Assembly (NCBI GenBank): GCA_025716815.1
Contig: JAIXMN010000017.1
Location: forward strand, 372,001-436,000
Direction: 5' to 3'
From: Dichotomocladium elegans
Lineage: Eukaryota; Mucoromycota; Mucoromycetes; Mucorales; Lichtheimiaceae
DNA length: 64,000 nucleotides
This document shows positions 10,071 through 24,455 of this stretch, piece after piece (positions within the stretch are counted from its first letter, which is position 1; each line of letters starts with the position of its first letter). A program made the translations under genes and the position numbers. Below the pieces are notes generated by a model that ran no database searches, was not told where the DNA came from, and saw only the letters and a program-made list of their open reading frames with translations.

Positions 10071-13000
10071 TATTATATGAAAATGTAAAAAAAAAGGATT
10101 ATTGAGATATAAAGATCATTACATCTAATAGAACAATGGGATGGTAAGTTGGATAAAATGAGGAAAAGATTCTACAATTTTGAACTAAACAAAATACCAA
10201 CATGGTGTCATATTGTAAAAGTTTAGGAAGGATTCGTCCACTTGTCTGATCTAATAGGACAGCCCATCAGCGAAACAGACGATAAAGAGCTTGGTCAACC
10301 AGAAGAAATTCTGTGAGTTCTTCTGGAGTGTATGGTTGCTATAATTGATAGTAAGTGTATAATGATACACATGTTCATTGACATGAAACAACACGTTTGA
10401 TGCGCTCATAGCTAGCAATAACATGGGCTCCCTTGGTACCCTGTATGTGTCTTCGTAATCTCAATATTGGGTGACACTTATCGTCGGCCATATCCTAATA
10501 AATTGGACTAGCCTTGATGCATTGCTTATCTTCATCATCAAGAAAATGTCCGTCTGTTGACCCCACAAACACCTCTACCCACGAAAAAGGACCCGTTTAA
10601 GCTTGTCTGGAAAAACAAGTAGTATTGAGATGTAGCAAGGTACTTGTTTCAGCCTTGTCAATCACCCACGTTGATTTCCTCTAATACTGAACAGCCAAGA
10701 AATCTACTCTCTCACTGAAATGCTCTCATCCTGTATGATTACTATAATATTAAATTGTTTATTACAATGTAACATCCGCTTTCGGTTGCAGATTCATTAA
10801 TCGTACCCTACTTTGATGAGTCATGGAAGAGAGGTGTTCTTGCACGTCCTTCCACTCCTTCTTGACGCTACCTCCTCTGGTTCCATTCCGTTCCCTTCTT
10901 GCCACCTGTTGGTCTCATTCCTGTCCCCCCAAGAGATTTATCGCGTTCAAGGAAAGACGTCTAAACACCAAGAGCCTGGACTAGGCGGGAATATTATCTT
11001 GATTTCGCTAGGCAGCTTGACCCTCAGAATGGGAGCTCTTTCGACACCAGTCATCCCTATCATCGCGCATTGTACCGCCTAGTCTGGTCCTTTGAACAAG
11101 TATATCAGCACAGCCATGCGGCCGGCTGGCCCAGGAGTAAGCGAATGTCACACATGTCCTGACTATATAAAAAAAAAATTACCTCTGTTAAAAGAGACTT
11201 CAACGTTGTTCATATTCAACATAGCCTATCTTTTCTGAAACTGTACAATGCCGTAGAGAACGTAGTTCCTGCTCAAATGGCCACGGATTATAAAGATGGA
11301 AAGGCCAGCAATCGCCTGGCAAGTTGTCACTGCCAAGAAAAGTAGCCAAGCAATCGAAGCGGGTGCAATATCCTGGTTCTGCAAACAATCTTGGTACGAT
11401 CTAAATATGCGTGGTACACCCCACCGGACTGTAAACGACAAACATTTGCAATAACTAGTTAGGAATGGATGCAGAAAACAAAATGGTGCGAGAGTCAAGC
11501 TCGTAAACTGAGCGCCGCCTTGAATCCAGTATCTGAAAGCAACATCTGGTTCATAAACTACGGAAACGATAAACTTCTAGGGGAATTCCAGTCGTGATTC
11601 TGGAAACTAGCGCTTCAAGCTAAGGAATCAAGCCTGGTACACAAAAGCAGGGCAGTCATCTCCGTTGGCTTTGCTTCCCCTGGTCTGATTTCAGAGTTCA
11701 TCCAACTTTGGTAATCTCCGTCGTGGGGCACAATATACTGTATGCTTTAACCAAAGAATGACTAGCAGAACAGCAATCGATCCGATATGGTCCATGCAGT
11801 GTCAGCCACAAGGGGGAGGGGAGGAGGAGGAGGAGGTTATGATCCGTCCGTGTGTATACTATGGCATAATACATTCCTTCTCGTCGCGTTCGCGCTTCCT
11901 CCACGCTGTATATCAGATCTTTTTCGTGAGTACTCGCACAACAGTGCGTGCACTGTTACAGCCGTCCATCGTCTTGGTATCAACCTTTCGGATAGCGGCA
12001 ATAGGCGTTGCAGAAGGGGATGCAGTCACTCGACCACATGGAAGCAACCCTTTCTTAGGGTCGATCTGTTCTGAAAAGTTATCAGTATCGCCCTAAATGC
12101 TGAGGACGCTGTGAACATGATAAAAGAAGGGGGGATGCAAATCGAGTTATATACAGTAACATGGCAGAACGTTGACAACGTAGGGGTATAGGAACCTATT
12201 CATTATGTCCTTCCGGCCAGCGGTGAAACCGGGCTGACTTCCAACAGCGTCATTGCCGAGCGTACGTCTCTCATGAATACATGCTCCATGTCCATTCTTT
12301 CACTCCTTTTTTTTCTCCATTGTGAGATGTATTTCGGTACGTACTCAGCGGAAAAATAAAAGAGTGCGTGGGAAGGAAAGCGAGTGCCGCAAACGAAAGA
12401 AGGGGTGTGGTTAGATTACCATGACCTACGTACGTAGCGTGCGTGCTTTGCCTAATACAGAGGGGAAGGCGATGTGAGGGAGGATAGTCGCGATGAACAT
12501 CCGCGACGTCACGTGGCCAATGCCATCTGCACCCCGGGTTTCGAGAGAAATGTCACGAGAAACGAGCTCGGAAAGCACGCTCTGTAGCTCATGATGAGAA
12601 GAAATTCTGGAAAGATGCGGGGACTGACAGTGAACAATGACAAGGAGCGTTCGACTCATGTGGTTCAATATCGACTTTTCTGTCTGTATATCGCACAGAT
12701 CATGTGGATGGATTGGTTCTCATGGAAAAAGCCGACTCTAGTGCTCAAAATCGTCATGATGATGGACATACGCTCCCACGCAAACACACACAAAAAGAAT
12801 AGAGCTCTTGCAAGCGACAAGTGTCGCGCAAAGTGTTACAAATGATCCTCGGAATAACCCCACCTTCCTCGGAACGCACTCGGGGATCCAGGCTATCCAA
12901 AATGTAGACGCAAAGGGAGAGACACGGGCGGGTTACCTATTGCAACTATCGGGATAAAAAGCCCCGCATCAGCCGGCCAGAGAGAGAGAGAGAGAGAGAC

Positions 13001-13658
13001 AGCGAGCCATGGCCTTGACATCTCCGGAGTAATATAGGTTTCGTCTCATTTGCAACATCGTCGCATGATCTAGTTTCCCTCAATGAGGATATCTTAGACG
13101 TTCTCTCTCACTCTCATGCTGACCATGCGTATTCAGAACTAATAGTCCCATGTCGTGTGGCTATCCCAGGGACCCAGGGCAAACGCGCCAAATGATGGGG
13201 TTTGCCCAATTTAATAGTTCAGGTTTGCAATGGACATACGAATCAAAACCTGTGTCGATCCTTGTGGCTACTAAATTGAGTTAGACTTTTGTAAAAAAAA
13301 AAAAAAAGTTCGTGCGACACGTGAGAAAACGTGGCAGAATATAGGAAAAATGTCATTCATTGGTGCATCTGCCAATAAACACATCCGCCCCACCCTCCCC
13401 CCCCAACTTGCCGAACCTACTCCTTCGCTCATCATGATGCGTGATAATAACATAATAATAATAGAGTTACTCGTTGCGCTTTACGCTACAAATTCAACTG
13501 ATATATAGGCTATGGTCTACAAAACGAATTTATGGTGGTGGGATGCGATATGAAGGTGAGGCGGGGGAGGGATTTTCTGCAGGGGTACGGGGAATTCAAG
13601 ATGTTGTGGAATATGCTCGAATCTAATAAAGGGAGAGGGGGTAGTAGTGGCTGGTCTT
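10071..13658. other. Gene-poor stretch
   Basis: No intact gene with a recognisable domain is visible over 3.6 kb apart from the remnant at 11226-11575. A 77-codon reverse ORF at 12659-12426 (start MSRTLLVIVHCQSPHLSRIS) begins with ATG and has protein-like composition, but no domain or splice partner, so it is only a weak candidate. A GA microsatellite lies at 12979-12999. Poly(A) runs and AT-rich sequence dominate elsewhere. Confidence 0.5.
11226..11575 (-). pseudogene. Exon-like remnant of a multi-spanning membrane protein
   Basis: An open reverse frame follows a plausible acceptor (CCCCTAG at about 11582-11576). It reads KFIVSVVYEPDVAFRYWIQG, then GAQFTSLTLAPFCFLHPFLT, a CLSFTVRWGVPRIF block and two hydrophobic segments (IAWLLFLAVTTCQAIAGLSI and FIIRGHLSRNYVLYGIV), ending at a stop. 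This has the composition of a real C-terminal exon with two to three transmembrane helices. No upstream exons were found. It could be the tail of a family-2-type glycosyltransferase, but that is a guess from the WGV motif position. Confidence 0.35.
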
Positions 13659-14823
13659 TTAGTTGATGATCTGAACCTTGATGGCACCGGTGGAGTAGTC
13701 GGCCGCAGTATTAAAGGCCTTGAGGCCGTCCATAAAGTCATACTTGTGGGTGATCAGATGGTCTACGTTGAGCTTTCCACTGGCCATCAAGGCAATGGCG
13801 CGAGGGTATGTGTGATGGTATCGGAAAAGACCCTTGATATCAACTTCGCGCATGGCAAAGTTGTTCACCGGCAATGACTGGTCGTTCTTGCCGACGCCGA
13901 CAAGGCAGCAGACACCAGCATCGCGCGTGGCCATGATGGCCGCACGGAAGGAGGATTCAATGCCGGTGCATTCGAGCGTGTACTCGCAGCCCTCGTTGTT
14001 CTTCGTCAATGCACGAATCTCCTTGGCGACCTCAACGTCCGACTTCTTCGGATCGACCTGATACACAAAATCGGCCCCCATCTTCTTGGCATACTCGAGA
14101 CGGGAGGGCTGGACATCGGTGATGATGATCGGACTCACACCCGTGGCTTTCGCAACAGCAAGCACCAGCAGACCAATCGGTCCGGCGCCGGTGATCAGCA
14201 ACGAGCGGCCAAATGTGACGCCGACACGCTCAATGGCCGAGATCGCAACCGACAAAGGCTCCAGGAGGGCTCCTTGCTCGTAAGACACATTGTCAGGGAT
14301 CTTGTGCACCCAGCGGGCAGGGTGAGTCAGGTATTGCGACAGGATGCCGTCGTAGGGAGGCGTCGACTTGAACACGACATCCGGGCAGAGGTGATAACGG
14401 CCGGCCATGCACTGCGAGCAGCTCGAGCAAGGGATACCTCTAAATATACCCCACAAGCCATGCCATCAGACAAACAAACCCTTGCAAAGGGGACAGGGTC
14501 TTCAACTAGCCAACTTACGCTTCAATGGCCACACGGTCGCCCACCTTGAGGTGCGTAACATCCTTGCCGACAGCAGTAACCACACCAGCACCTTCGTGGC
14601 CGAGCAATTGTGGACCGGTGACGGGGAAAATGCCAATCTCGCCATACTTCCATAGATGCACATCCGAACCGCAAATACCACACGCCTTGAGCTGGAGTTG
14701 AACTTCATTCGCAGCGGGGATGGGCATAGGGATCTCGACGACCTTAAGATCATCCTTCTTGTTCAAGAGAATACCGTAGTTCTTGGTGGTCTTGTCGGGA
14801 ATCTGAAAAGAAGAGGTGGCCAT
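13659..14823 (-). CDS. NAD-dependent polyol dehydrogenase (sorbitol/xylitol dehydrogenase family, zinc MDR)
   Basis: Medium-chain zinc dehydrogenase that oxidises a sugar alcohol to the ketose. Exons 14823-14519 and 14439-13659 sum to 1086 nt (361 residues, typical for the family) across a 79-bp GT-AG intron. Catalytic zinc site: CGICGSDVH and GHEGAGVV. Structural zinc site: four cysteines in the PCSSCSQCMAGRYHLCPD segment at the start of exon 2. Cofactor fold: GAGPIGLLVLAVAK, then an aspartate at the end of the second strand (IITDVQPSRLEYAKKMGAD), which favours NAD over NADP. The N-terminus has no targeting signal, so it is probably cytosolic. Sorbitol, xylitol and arabinitol dehydrogenases cannot be separated from motifs alone. 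Confidence 0.93.
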
Positions 14824-15126
14824 TTTTTTTTAATAAGGGCAAAAAGAGAGTTGTGTGTGGAGATAGAGAAAGAGAGAGAGAAGAAGAGAAAAGGAAAAGG
14901 GATGAGTATTTATTTGAACTTGTGTGGAGGGCAAGTAGGAGTTCGTTGCTATCACGGGAATTGAATACCCACATTGCATTGGGGGACGAGCGAAAAAAGA
15001 CTTGCGTTTTCTATTGGTTATGCATTCATCGGAACAAATCTAAACCTTCGTTTCCAAATGGAGAATTTTTCTCCACCAACCACAGCATCAAAAAAGTTCC
15101 TCCCCCTTTCAGGGCTCCCCACACGT
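14824..15126. other. Intergenic, promoter side of polyol dehydrogenase
   Basis: Pyrimidine-rich tract on the reverse strand (GA-rich on +, 14865-14900) directly upstream of the dehydrogenase start. Further out lies the 3' side of the Trm4 gene. No gene seen. Confidence 0.5.
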
Positions 15127-18310
<3,184 letters not shown>

Positions 18311-18580
18311 GGCTGTTTGGAATGAAACAAAAGAAGAAAAAAAATAGGGCAAACAAAAAAGAAAAGATCCCTTACGAAACTAGCTCCGCCTATGCACACC
18401 GCAAACCGTTCGTCCTTTTGGCTTGCATTATCTGCTTTGGAAAGTCACTGATCTTCCCCTCCTACCTCTCTGACTCTCTTTCCACATATGTACACATACA
18501 CACACTCTCTCTATGCCTGTATGCGAATGAATGTCGATGTGATACAAGGGCGAAATAATGGACGGCGGAATTTCGTTTAT

Positions 18581-18868
18581 TTACAGGATATAAGGCATAA
18601 AAGGGCTTTGATCATGGAGCTCGAGGTTGATCATTTGCAAAGCTAAGGTATCATTGTTGCTGTCATTGACGCCTTTGTCTTCGAGTTTGAGAGTGACCAG
18701 TTGCGACACCAAGGCGGCATCGTCTTGGCATTGATCTTGGCGATGGTAGGGTCTTGATGGACCGGGTCGATGATGATCAGTGAGCGCCATGCTGCGAACA
18801 GGTACTGCGGCTGGCTTTTGGTTCCGGGGTGGTGGCGGCACTTTGTGCTTCTTCGGACTATCAGGCAT
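18581..18868 (-). CDS. Small hypothetical protein (95 aa)
   Basis: Single open frame from an ATG at 18868 to a stop at 18581. The N-terminus is basic and Pro-rich (MPDSPKKHKVPPPPRNQK). The C-terminus is more structured: LVSQLVTLKLEDKGVND, then LALQMINLELHDQSPF, two similar hydrophobic/acidic segments spaced about 20 residues apart. No domain recognised. An AT-rich tract lies ~70 bp upstream. It could also be part of a spliced gene. Confidence 0.45.
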   Translation of the reverse strand: MPDSPKKHKVPPPPRNQKPAAVPVRSMALTDHHRPGPSRPYHRQDQCQDDAALVSQLVTLKLEDKGVNDSNNDTLALQMINLELHDQSPFMPYIL

Positions 18869-19300
18869 GTCAAATGACGTCGTTTTAGGAAGTGTGTGCA
18901 GGGTAGAAAAAAAAAAGGGAACGGGGGAATTCGTTTTATTTTATTTTATTTTTTTGAGAGAGAGAAGCCTATATCTTTTCATGCAGCAATAGCCACCACG
19001 TTTTCAATGGGCCTGAATCTCTTGCCAGGTCAGGAGTAGGCGTTTATACACACACACACAGAAAACTGAAGAGAAGAGCCCCCATTGATTCGTTATCAGT
19101 ACGCGCAGCAATGGAGAAATGCAACTTCAACCACGTGGCACCAAAAAGACTTCCCTTTTTCTTTGCTGCGATGCAATGGTCAATATATGTAGCGAAAGAC
19201 GCTTAGCAGGTAACAGAAAAGAAACATATAAACGCTGCTTGTTAATGCCAGATATCACGGCACGTCTTTTTTTCTTCTTTTATATACAACACCACCATCC
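18869..19300. other. Shared intergenic region between two divergent small ORFs
   Basis: No gene visible. Contains an AT-rich repeat (TTTTA units near 18935-18955), a short CA run at 19050-19061, and a TATATACA element at 19281-19288, close to the start of the WWE gene. Confidence 0.5.
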
Positions 19301-19507
19301 ATGGTCGTTCAATGGGTTTATCAAGCTGGATCTTTATGGGTCCCTTTCGATCCACAATCAAACATGATGGTCGAGAATCTCTGGCGATCTGGACAGTCTG
19401 CCAATATTTATGTCGCCATCCTTCGCAGCACGCTTTATATTAACGGACCCGGCCTTTACGCTCTGCAGTCCAACACTCGCATCGCCATCGCCCGCACTGG
19501 ATCTTGA
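19301..19507 (+). CDS. Single-domain WWE protein
   Basis: An intronless 68-residue ORF starting MVVQWVYQAGSLWVPFDPQS and ending ALQSNTRIAIARTGS. The spacing W...W.PFDP.....VE..W.........A......R.A.AR matches the WWE domain, a ~70-residue fold that binds ADP-ribose units or mediates contacts in ubiquitin and PARP systems. The domain fills the whole protein: the two leading tryptophans, the central Glu and the final basic/aromatic strand are all placed as in the family. There are no RING, PARP or DDHD partners in this frame, and I found no additional exon upstream. Ligand binding is inferred from the family only. Confidence 0.65.
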   Translation: MVVQWVYQAGSLWVPFDPQSNMMVENLWRSGQSANIYVAILRSTLYINGPGLYALQSNTRIAIARTGS

Positions 19508-19646
19508 CTTCGTCAGTAGCTACCATATTATAGACGTCCTCCTTTTTATACAAATTGCATAATCGAATAGACTTTATCCCTCTTTTTACATTCATCTGGA
19601 TTGTGTTTTATGGAAAACTTCCTCTCTCCCCCTCTCCCTCTTTCGC

Positions 19647-21592
19647 CTAGAGTGCAAGCATGTGCGGTGGGTCCTGCTTATCAGAATCTATCCGATCGGT
19701 GTTGCTTGTGGCTGCAGTCCGATAGTTCTCCTTGTATAGATGCTCATTGATGATCTGCTGCAGATGCTGGGGACGTAGGCCGTGATCGACTGCTGCGGGG
19801 ATCGTGTCACCTTTCCTATCCATCTCGTCCTGCACTAGCTTCTGTGTCTTCTTTAGAGCCAACCGCTGAACAAAGATTTCCTGCCTCAGCTGTGCCACAT
19901 TCTCTAGATCGTTTTCCAGCACAGCTTCCAATTCATCAAAGTGGTTCATCTTTAGCTCGAGTTTCTTGACCTCAATGTCGATCACAGAATGCACCAATCG
20001 TTTGATCTCCCGCTCCTCAATCCCCGCTAGCGACTTGGCCTTGGCAGCGGCAGATCCCAGCGCAACGGCGGCCGCCTTTTCGACTGTCGACTTTGGCTTC
20101 TTGGCATCTCCTTCTTTCTCATCGTCGTCTGCCTTACGCTTGTTTTTACCTGTCTCCTGGAACTCGATCGCCGCTTCAGCAGCTACGGCTGCCAAGGCAG
20201 GGTCAACTGCAGACGCAAGATACGCCAGGATGGACATGATCGGATTATCAGCCTGTGAAAAGGGCGTGCGCTTGTGCTCGAGCGTGCACAGAGGGGTGGC
20301 CGATGCTTCTCCTGCTGTTGTTGCTTCGGCTGAGGAGGACGAGGACGACAAGGAGGCTAGGTATGGTTCTTCAATGGGTAGCTGCAAAAAATGCATAACG
20401 CACTGCTCGCGTGTACGGGTGCCGACATGCTCTGCGATGGCATTCCAATCGTCGTCGAAGGTCTCGATCGCTTCGAGCAACAGCAGTGTCTCTTGGTCAG
20501 TCCACTCGTCCTGTTGATGCTGGAACTGGACAGGCTCGTATTTTACAAAGTCGCTACTCAGTACCGTGGCTGGGAATCGCCCTTCCTTGTAACAGATCGG
20601 GCACAAATCCATGTTTTTCGTCTTTAGACTGTGATAACGTTCGCGCGTACAATCCGCACCGCATGTTGTGCAATAGTATGGCTTCGACTGAGCATCGTCA
20701 ACTTGGGCCAATGTGCTTTCAAATAAGCGTTTCCGCAACTGGACATTCATCGCAAGGTCAGAAGTTGCGTTATCCAACGGTTGCACTTTGATACTGGGAC
20801 GAAACGGTTGCAGGCCGCGCGGTGTGTCAGCCGTGAGTCGGAAATGGCCTGTAAAGGGTGGGCCTACGGTGGACGGCCAAGTGGATGGATCGCACTGACA
20901 AAATGGTGGGAAGAATATGGTGGGAAGTCGAAAATCAGTCCAAAAGTTGCGGTGGTGGACGTGCACTTCCCCAAAGAAAGAAAAGAGATATATATATAAA
21001 GTGGTGTCGTTGATGGACGTACCTCGCTGTTGATTAGACCCCATTGCTCTAGAAACGCATGAACGCGCATAATAGCGCATACATCGCCCGCCAAATTGCG
21101 ACGACACGCGGTCACTGCCAGGTACTCGTTCGGATTGAGGCGGTATGTGCTGATCATGAAGTCGCGATAATCTTGGTAAATGTGTGGTGTCTTTGATTTG
21201 TTGCGGCCAGTGAAGAATTCAGGTAGTGACATGCGCTCAATGTCGTGAATCTTTTGCATATCAAACCAAGAGGCATATTCTGGAATGGCAACCTTTTTGG
21301 TCTGGTCGAAGAGATATTGACGTGCTTCCTCCTCAATCTTGGAGCGAACGTATTCCGGTTGCTGTGGTTCAGACTGTGTTGATTCTGATGGTGGTTCTTC
21401 TGATTGTTGTTCAGATTCTGGCTGCTGTTCTGATTCTGACATCGACTCCGTCTCTGGCTGCTGCTGCTGCTGTTGTTGTTGTTGTTGTTGGGGCTCTGAT
21501 TGTACGTGTTGTTGTTCTGGCTCATGCAATGCATTAGATGAGGGAGTCGGCTGCGATGATGGCGCGTCTGGCATGGGTGTATCTTCGCTCAT
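19647..21592 (-). CDS. SWI/SNF or RSC chromatin-remodelling subunit (Swi3/Rsc8/SMARCC type)
   Basis: Nuclear scaffold subunit of an ATP-dependent chromatin remodeler. Exons 21592-21023 and 20894-19647 (128-bp intron) give 605 residues. The N-terminus is Gln/Glu/Ser-rich with a polyQ run (residues ~35-45). The SWIRM domain covers about residues 85-190 ([52 protein letters not shown]). A zinc-finger-like block follows ([31 protein letters not shown]), then a SANT domain ([40 protein letters not shown]). After an Ala-rich helical section a leucine-zipper-like coiled coil ends the protein. Domain order SWIRM-zinc-SANT-coil is diagnostic; size is closer to yeast Rsc8 than Swi3. Confidence 0.93.
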
Positions 21593-22445
21593 TTTCTCTG
21601 ATTTTTCCTTTTTTCTGGGGTTGGGTAATGTATTAGAAAAGGGGGTGTGTGGTGCCGCCAGACGTAAAGAGAAAAAAAAGGGCCGTTACAAGACATGGCT
21701 GACGGAGATTGAAAACCGAGGGATGAACCAAAAATGTGCCTCGCGCGCGGGTGGCAAGCAGGCAAGGCTCAACTTTTGCAGTCCGTGCGATGGTCAATCC
21801 GCAGGATAATTACAGCATGAAACACAAGAATGAAATTCTGTAGGGTGAGAAAACTGCGAATTGGGCCCTTTAAAAACGCGGCACCCCATATGAGAAAATG
21901 CCCCCGAGCCAAGGAACGGTGCGGGGGCGAACGAAGGGGCTAGTAAATGAAAAGGATGGGGCGATGATAAAGACGGAACAAGCAAGAGTGGGACGAACAA
22001 TGACGGATAGGATTGCATGTGCCAAGCCGGCAATATCCGTTCACCAAAATGTAAAGGTGGGGGCGGTGGACGAAGAGGAAGCACAGATGTCCCCATAGCT
22101 TTGTGGTGCGTACGCACCTAGAGAGCCTCATCGTCCAAAAAGAGTCCCGCCTTCTTCCTTCTCGCCATTAATGCTGCGTATCGCATGCCCATCCCCATCT
22201 CGGATGATGAGGGAAAGGGGTCGCTTTGGTTGGACGGGGCACTTACCAAATATAAATGAAGCTGGGCAAATCCACCTGCTCTTTTGTTCATTTCTCTCGC
22301 TCTTCTTCCTTATAAATAACCGCCCATTGTTGCTTCTCTTCTCCTTCCCCTCCCTCTTGGATGGCTTGACAATTCAACATCCCGTCATACAAGAAAGCAA
22401 ACAAAGCTGGCCTGTGAACCTTTCTTTACTCAAACCAATCAAACC
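21593..22445. other. Intergenic region between Swi3-like and polyQ genes
   Basis: Divergent promoter region of 853 bp. Short ORFs on both strands are low-complexity. TATA-like AT elements occur near 22250 (AAATATAAATG) and 22312 (TTATAAATAA), the latter ~130 bp before the polyQ ORF. No gene seen. Confidence 0.5.
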
Positions 22446-22793
22446 ATGCTGCATTATTTTCTGACTGATTATTGGACAAAACGACGCTCAGCATTTAGCA
22501 TGCGAAACAGATCGCATCCGATCTACCAGCAGCAGCAGCAGCAACAACAACAACAACAACTATTACCCTCATGTCCACCCCAAGTACAATCACCACCCGA
22601 GATTACTCGCTCAACATCCTGGGAATCATGGACATCATCGCTTTCATCATTGTCCGACTGGCATCTCGACAAGCAGTCGTGGTCTTTCAAGGAAGACTAT
22701 GTTTCCTTCCCTAGCCTTGCAGAAGACCATATATCGCCTATAAGCAGTGGAGTAGAGAGCAATACCCATCAAACCTCTGCAACCGCCAAGTGA
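22446..22793 (+). CDS. Hypothetical polyglutamine protein (115 aa)
   Basis: Intronless ORF starting MLHYFLTDYWTKRRSAFSMR, with 11 consecutive Gln encoded by CAG then CAA codons, then a Ser/Pro/Trp-rich region (ITRSTSWESWTSSLSSLSDW) and DYVSFPSLAEDHISPISSG. No known domain. An in-frame second Met at 22500 could be the real start. The neat gene-like spacing (TATA-like sequence upstream, AT-rich tail) supports expression. It is probably a small regulatory or disordered protein; function unknown. Confidence 0.55.
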   Translation: MLHYFLTDYWTKRRSAFSMRNRSHPIYQQQQQQQQQQQLLPSCPPQVQSPPEITRSTSWESWTSSLSSLSDWHLDKQSWSFKEDYVSFPSLAEDHISPISSGVESNTHQTSATAK

Positions 22794-23407
22794 TACCCAA
22801 TCCATTCCAAATACCTCTGTACATAAAATGTGGATATATCTCGCGAAACACTGCGCACGTTCCATCTATGTAAAATATATATACACAAATACCAGCAGCA
22901 TCTCCTTCTCTCTTTCTGTATATTTATCATCCTCTTTCAATACTCATATTGAACCCTTCAATCCTTTCCCCCTTGATTCTCCCCATAAAAAACAGAAAAC
23001 CCAATAAAAATCCCCTCATTACGCCTTATAAAGCTTGCAAGAGTGATTCTGGTGTCGTGACCTTGTGGCGGAGTGACTAGGGTTACCTTTCGAGGACATG
23101 AGGCCACCTTGATATGGAAGAGGTGGGATGACCTGCCACCCAATTATCGGTATATCCAAAGCAACAGTTGCGCCTGCACACACATGATTACCCGATGTTC
23201 TTGTTTTAGAACAAATCCTTCTTTCCACCCTGGGGTAAAAGATGAAGGACTTTTTTTTTATATATTGCGTGTGCGTGTGTATGTTGTATATGTGTGTATA
23301 ATGGAGGAAACGCGTTGGGAGTGCGTATAGATCGTATTGACGAATTGATTCTACGAAGACTCTAAAGGATTGCTGAGGGAAAGAAAGAGAGGGGACTTTC
23401 CACCATC
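22794..23407. other. Intergenic, 3' sides of two convergent genes
   Basis: AT-rich sequence with TGTG/TATG runs near 23265-23300. Open frames here are low-complexity shadows. No gene seen. Confidence 0.5.
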
Positions 23408-24097
23408 TTAGGCATCGAGGTAGCCCTTGCCCTTGTAACCCTCGGACGAGATACCGGAGATGGGGTTGGAGTTCTGGCTCTTGAGGTACTCGTTGGTAGC
23501 CTCCTGCCATTCCTTAGTGAAGGTCTTGGGCTTCTCTTCGCCTAAAAAGAATTAAACAGAAAAAAAAAATCAGCTCATTTTTTTTTCTTCCATATCGAAA
23601 AAAATGCAAATCTTTTACCGCCAAGACGGATGGCATAGAACAAAGCGCCCGAGGCAGCGAGGACAGCAGCAACACCACCGACGACCTTGCCAGTATGGCC
23701 AGGCTTGGTCAAGGGAGCACGAGGACCGTGGGGGCCAAAGGCGATATAATCTACAAGAAGGACAAAAAAGTGACGCGTCCAGCAACAAATACACACAAAT
23801 AGATCAGTACGGCGTACAATAAACACATATAGAGAACAATAAAAAAGGGCGGACGGAGGAAGCTGTCAAAAAAAAATTTAACCATCACTTACAGGCAGCC
23901 TTCTTCTCCTCGGTGGAGAGGACCTTCCAGTCAGCCTTTTGGGCCTCCTCGAGCTGCTTGGCAATGGTGTTCTGCTCGGCAGTCGACAAGGTGTTCCAGC
24001 GCGATTCCAGATTCTGGATAGTGACATTAGTCGAGGCATTGCGACGACCGATGGCGCGGGCGCAAGATTGGGTGCGGGCAGCAGCGATACGGAACAT
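23408..24097 (-). CDS. COX5: Cytochrome c oxidase subunit IV (fungal Cox5)
   Basis: Nuclear-encoded inner-membrane subunit of respiratory complex IV. Exons 24097-23893, 23750-23619 and 23541-23408 sum to 471 nt (156 residues). The N-terminus (MFRIAAARTQSCARAIGRRN) is an Arg-rich mitochondrial presequence. The matrix part follows (IQNLESRWNTLSTAEQNTI, DWKVLSTEEKKAA), then IAFGPHGPRAPLTKPG, a single transmembrane helix (GGVAAVLAASGALFYAIRLG), and a C-terminal intermembrane-space tail with TFTKEWQEATNEYLKSQNSN and PISGISSEGYKGKG. All match the Cox4/Cox5 family. A longer upstream Met in the same frame (MFSHPTPP) is less likely because it would mask the presequence. The next upstream gene is also a respiratory-chain gene. 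Confidence 0.93.
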
Positions 24098-24455
24098 TGG
24101 TGGAGTAGGGTGAGAGAACAAAGAGAGAGAGAGTTAGAACCGAGAAAACACAAAACAACTGGGCCTGAATAGGGCGGTTCCTCGCCCTGGCCTGTTGATT
24201 GGCGCTGCTGGATGATGACGTCTCTCCGCACAATACACCGCTCTCGTACACTTTCTTTTTTTCCCTCTCTCGTCCCATCCCCGAACGCTTGGGTTGCTGT
24301 GTAAAGTGGATGTGCGGAGGCCACGTCGTTTATTTTTAAGTTGTGATTAAAAAGGTCATGGCAAGGATATACGATAAATCTAGTTTTCAGAAATGATGAT
24401 ACGAAGGGGGGGGAGATGAAGGGGGAGTGAAGGAGCGGTGGGCAGGGCCCGATTT

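Noticed and set aside
12426..12659. 77-codon reverse ORF in the gene-poor stretch
   Set aside because: ATG start and reasonable composition but no domain, splice partner or neighbour support; mentioned only as a weak candidate.
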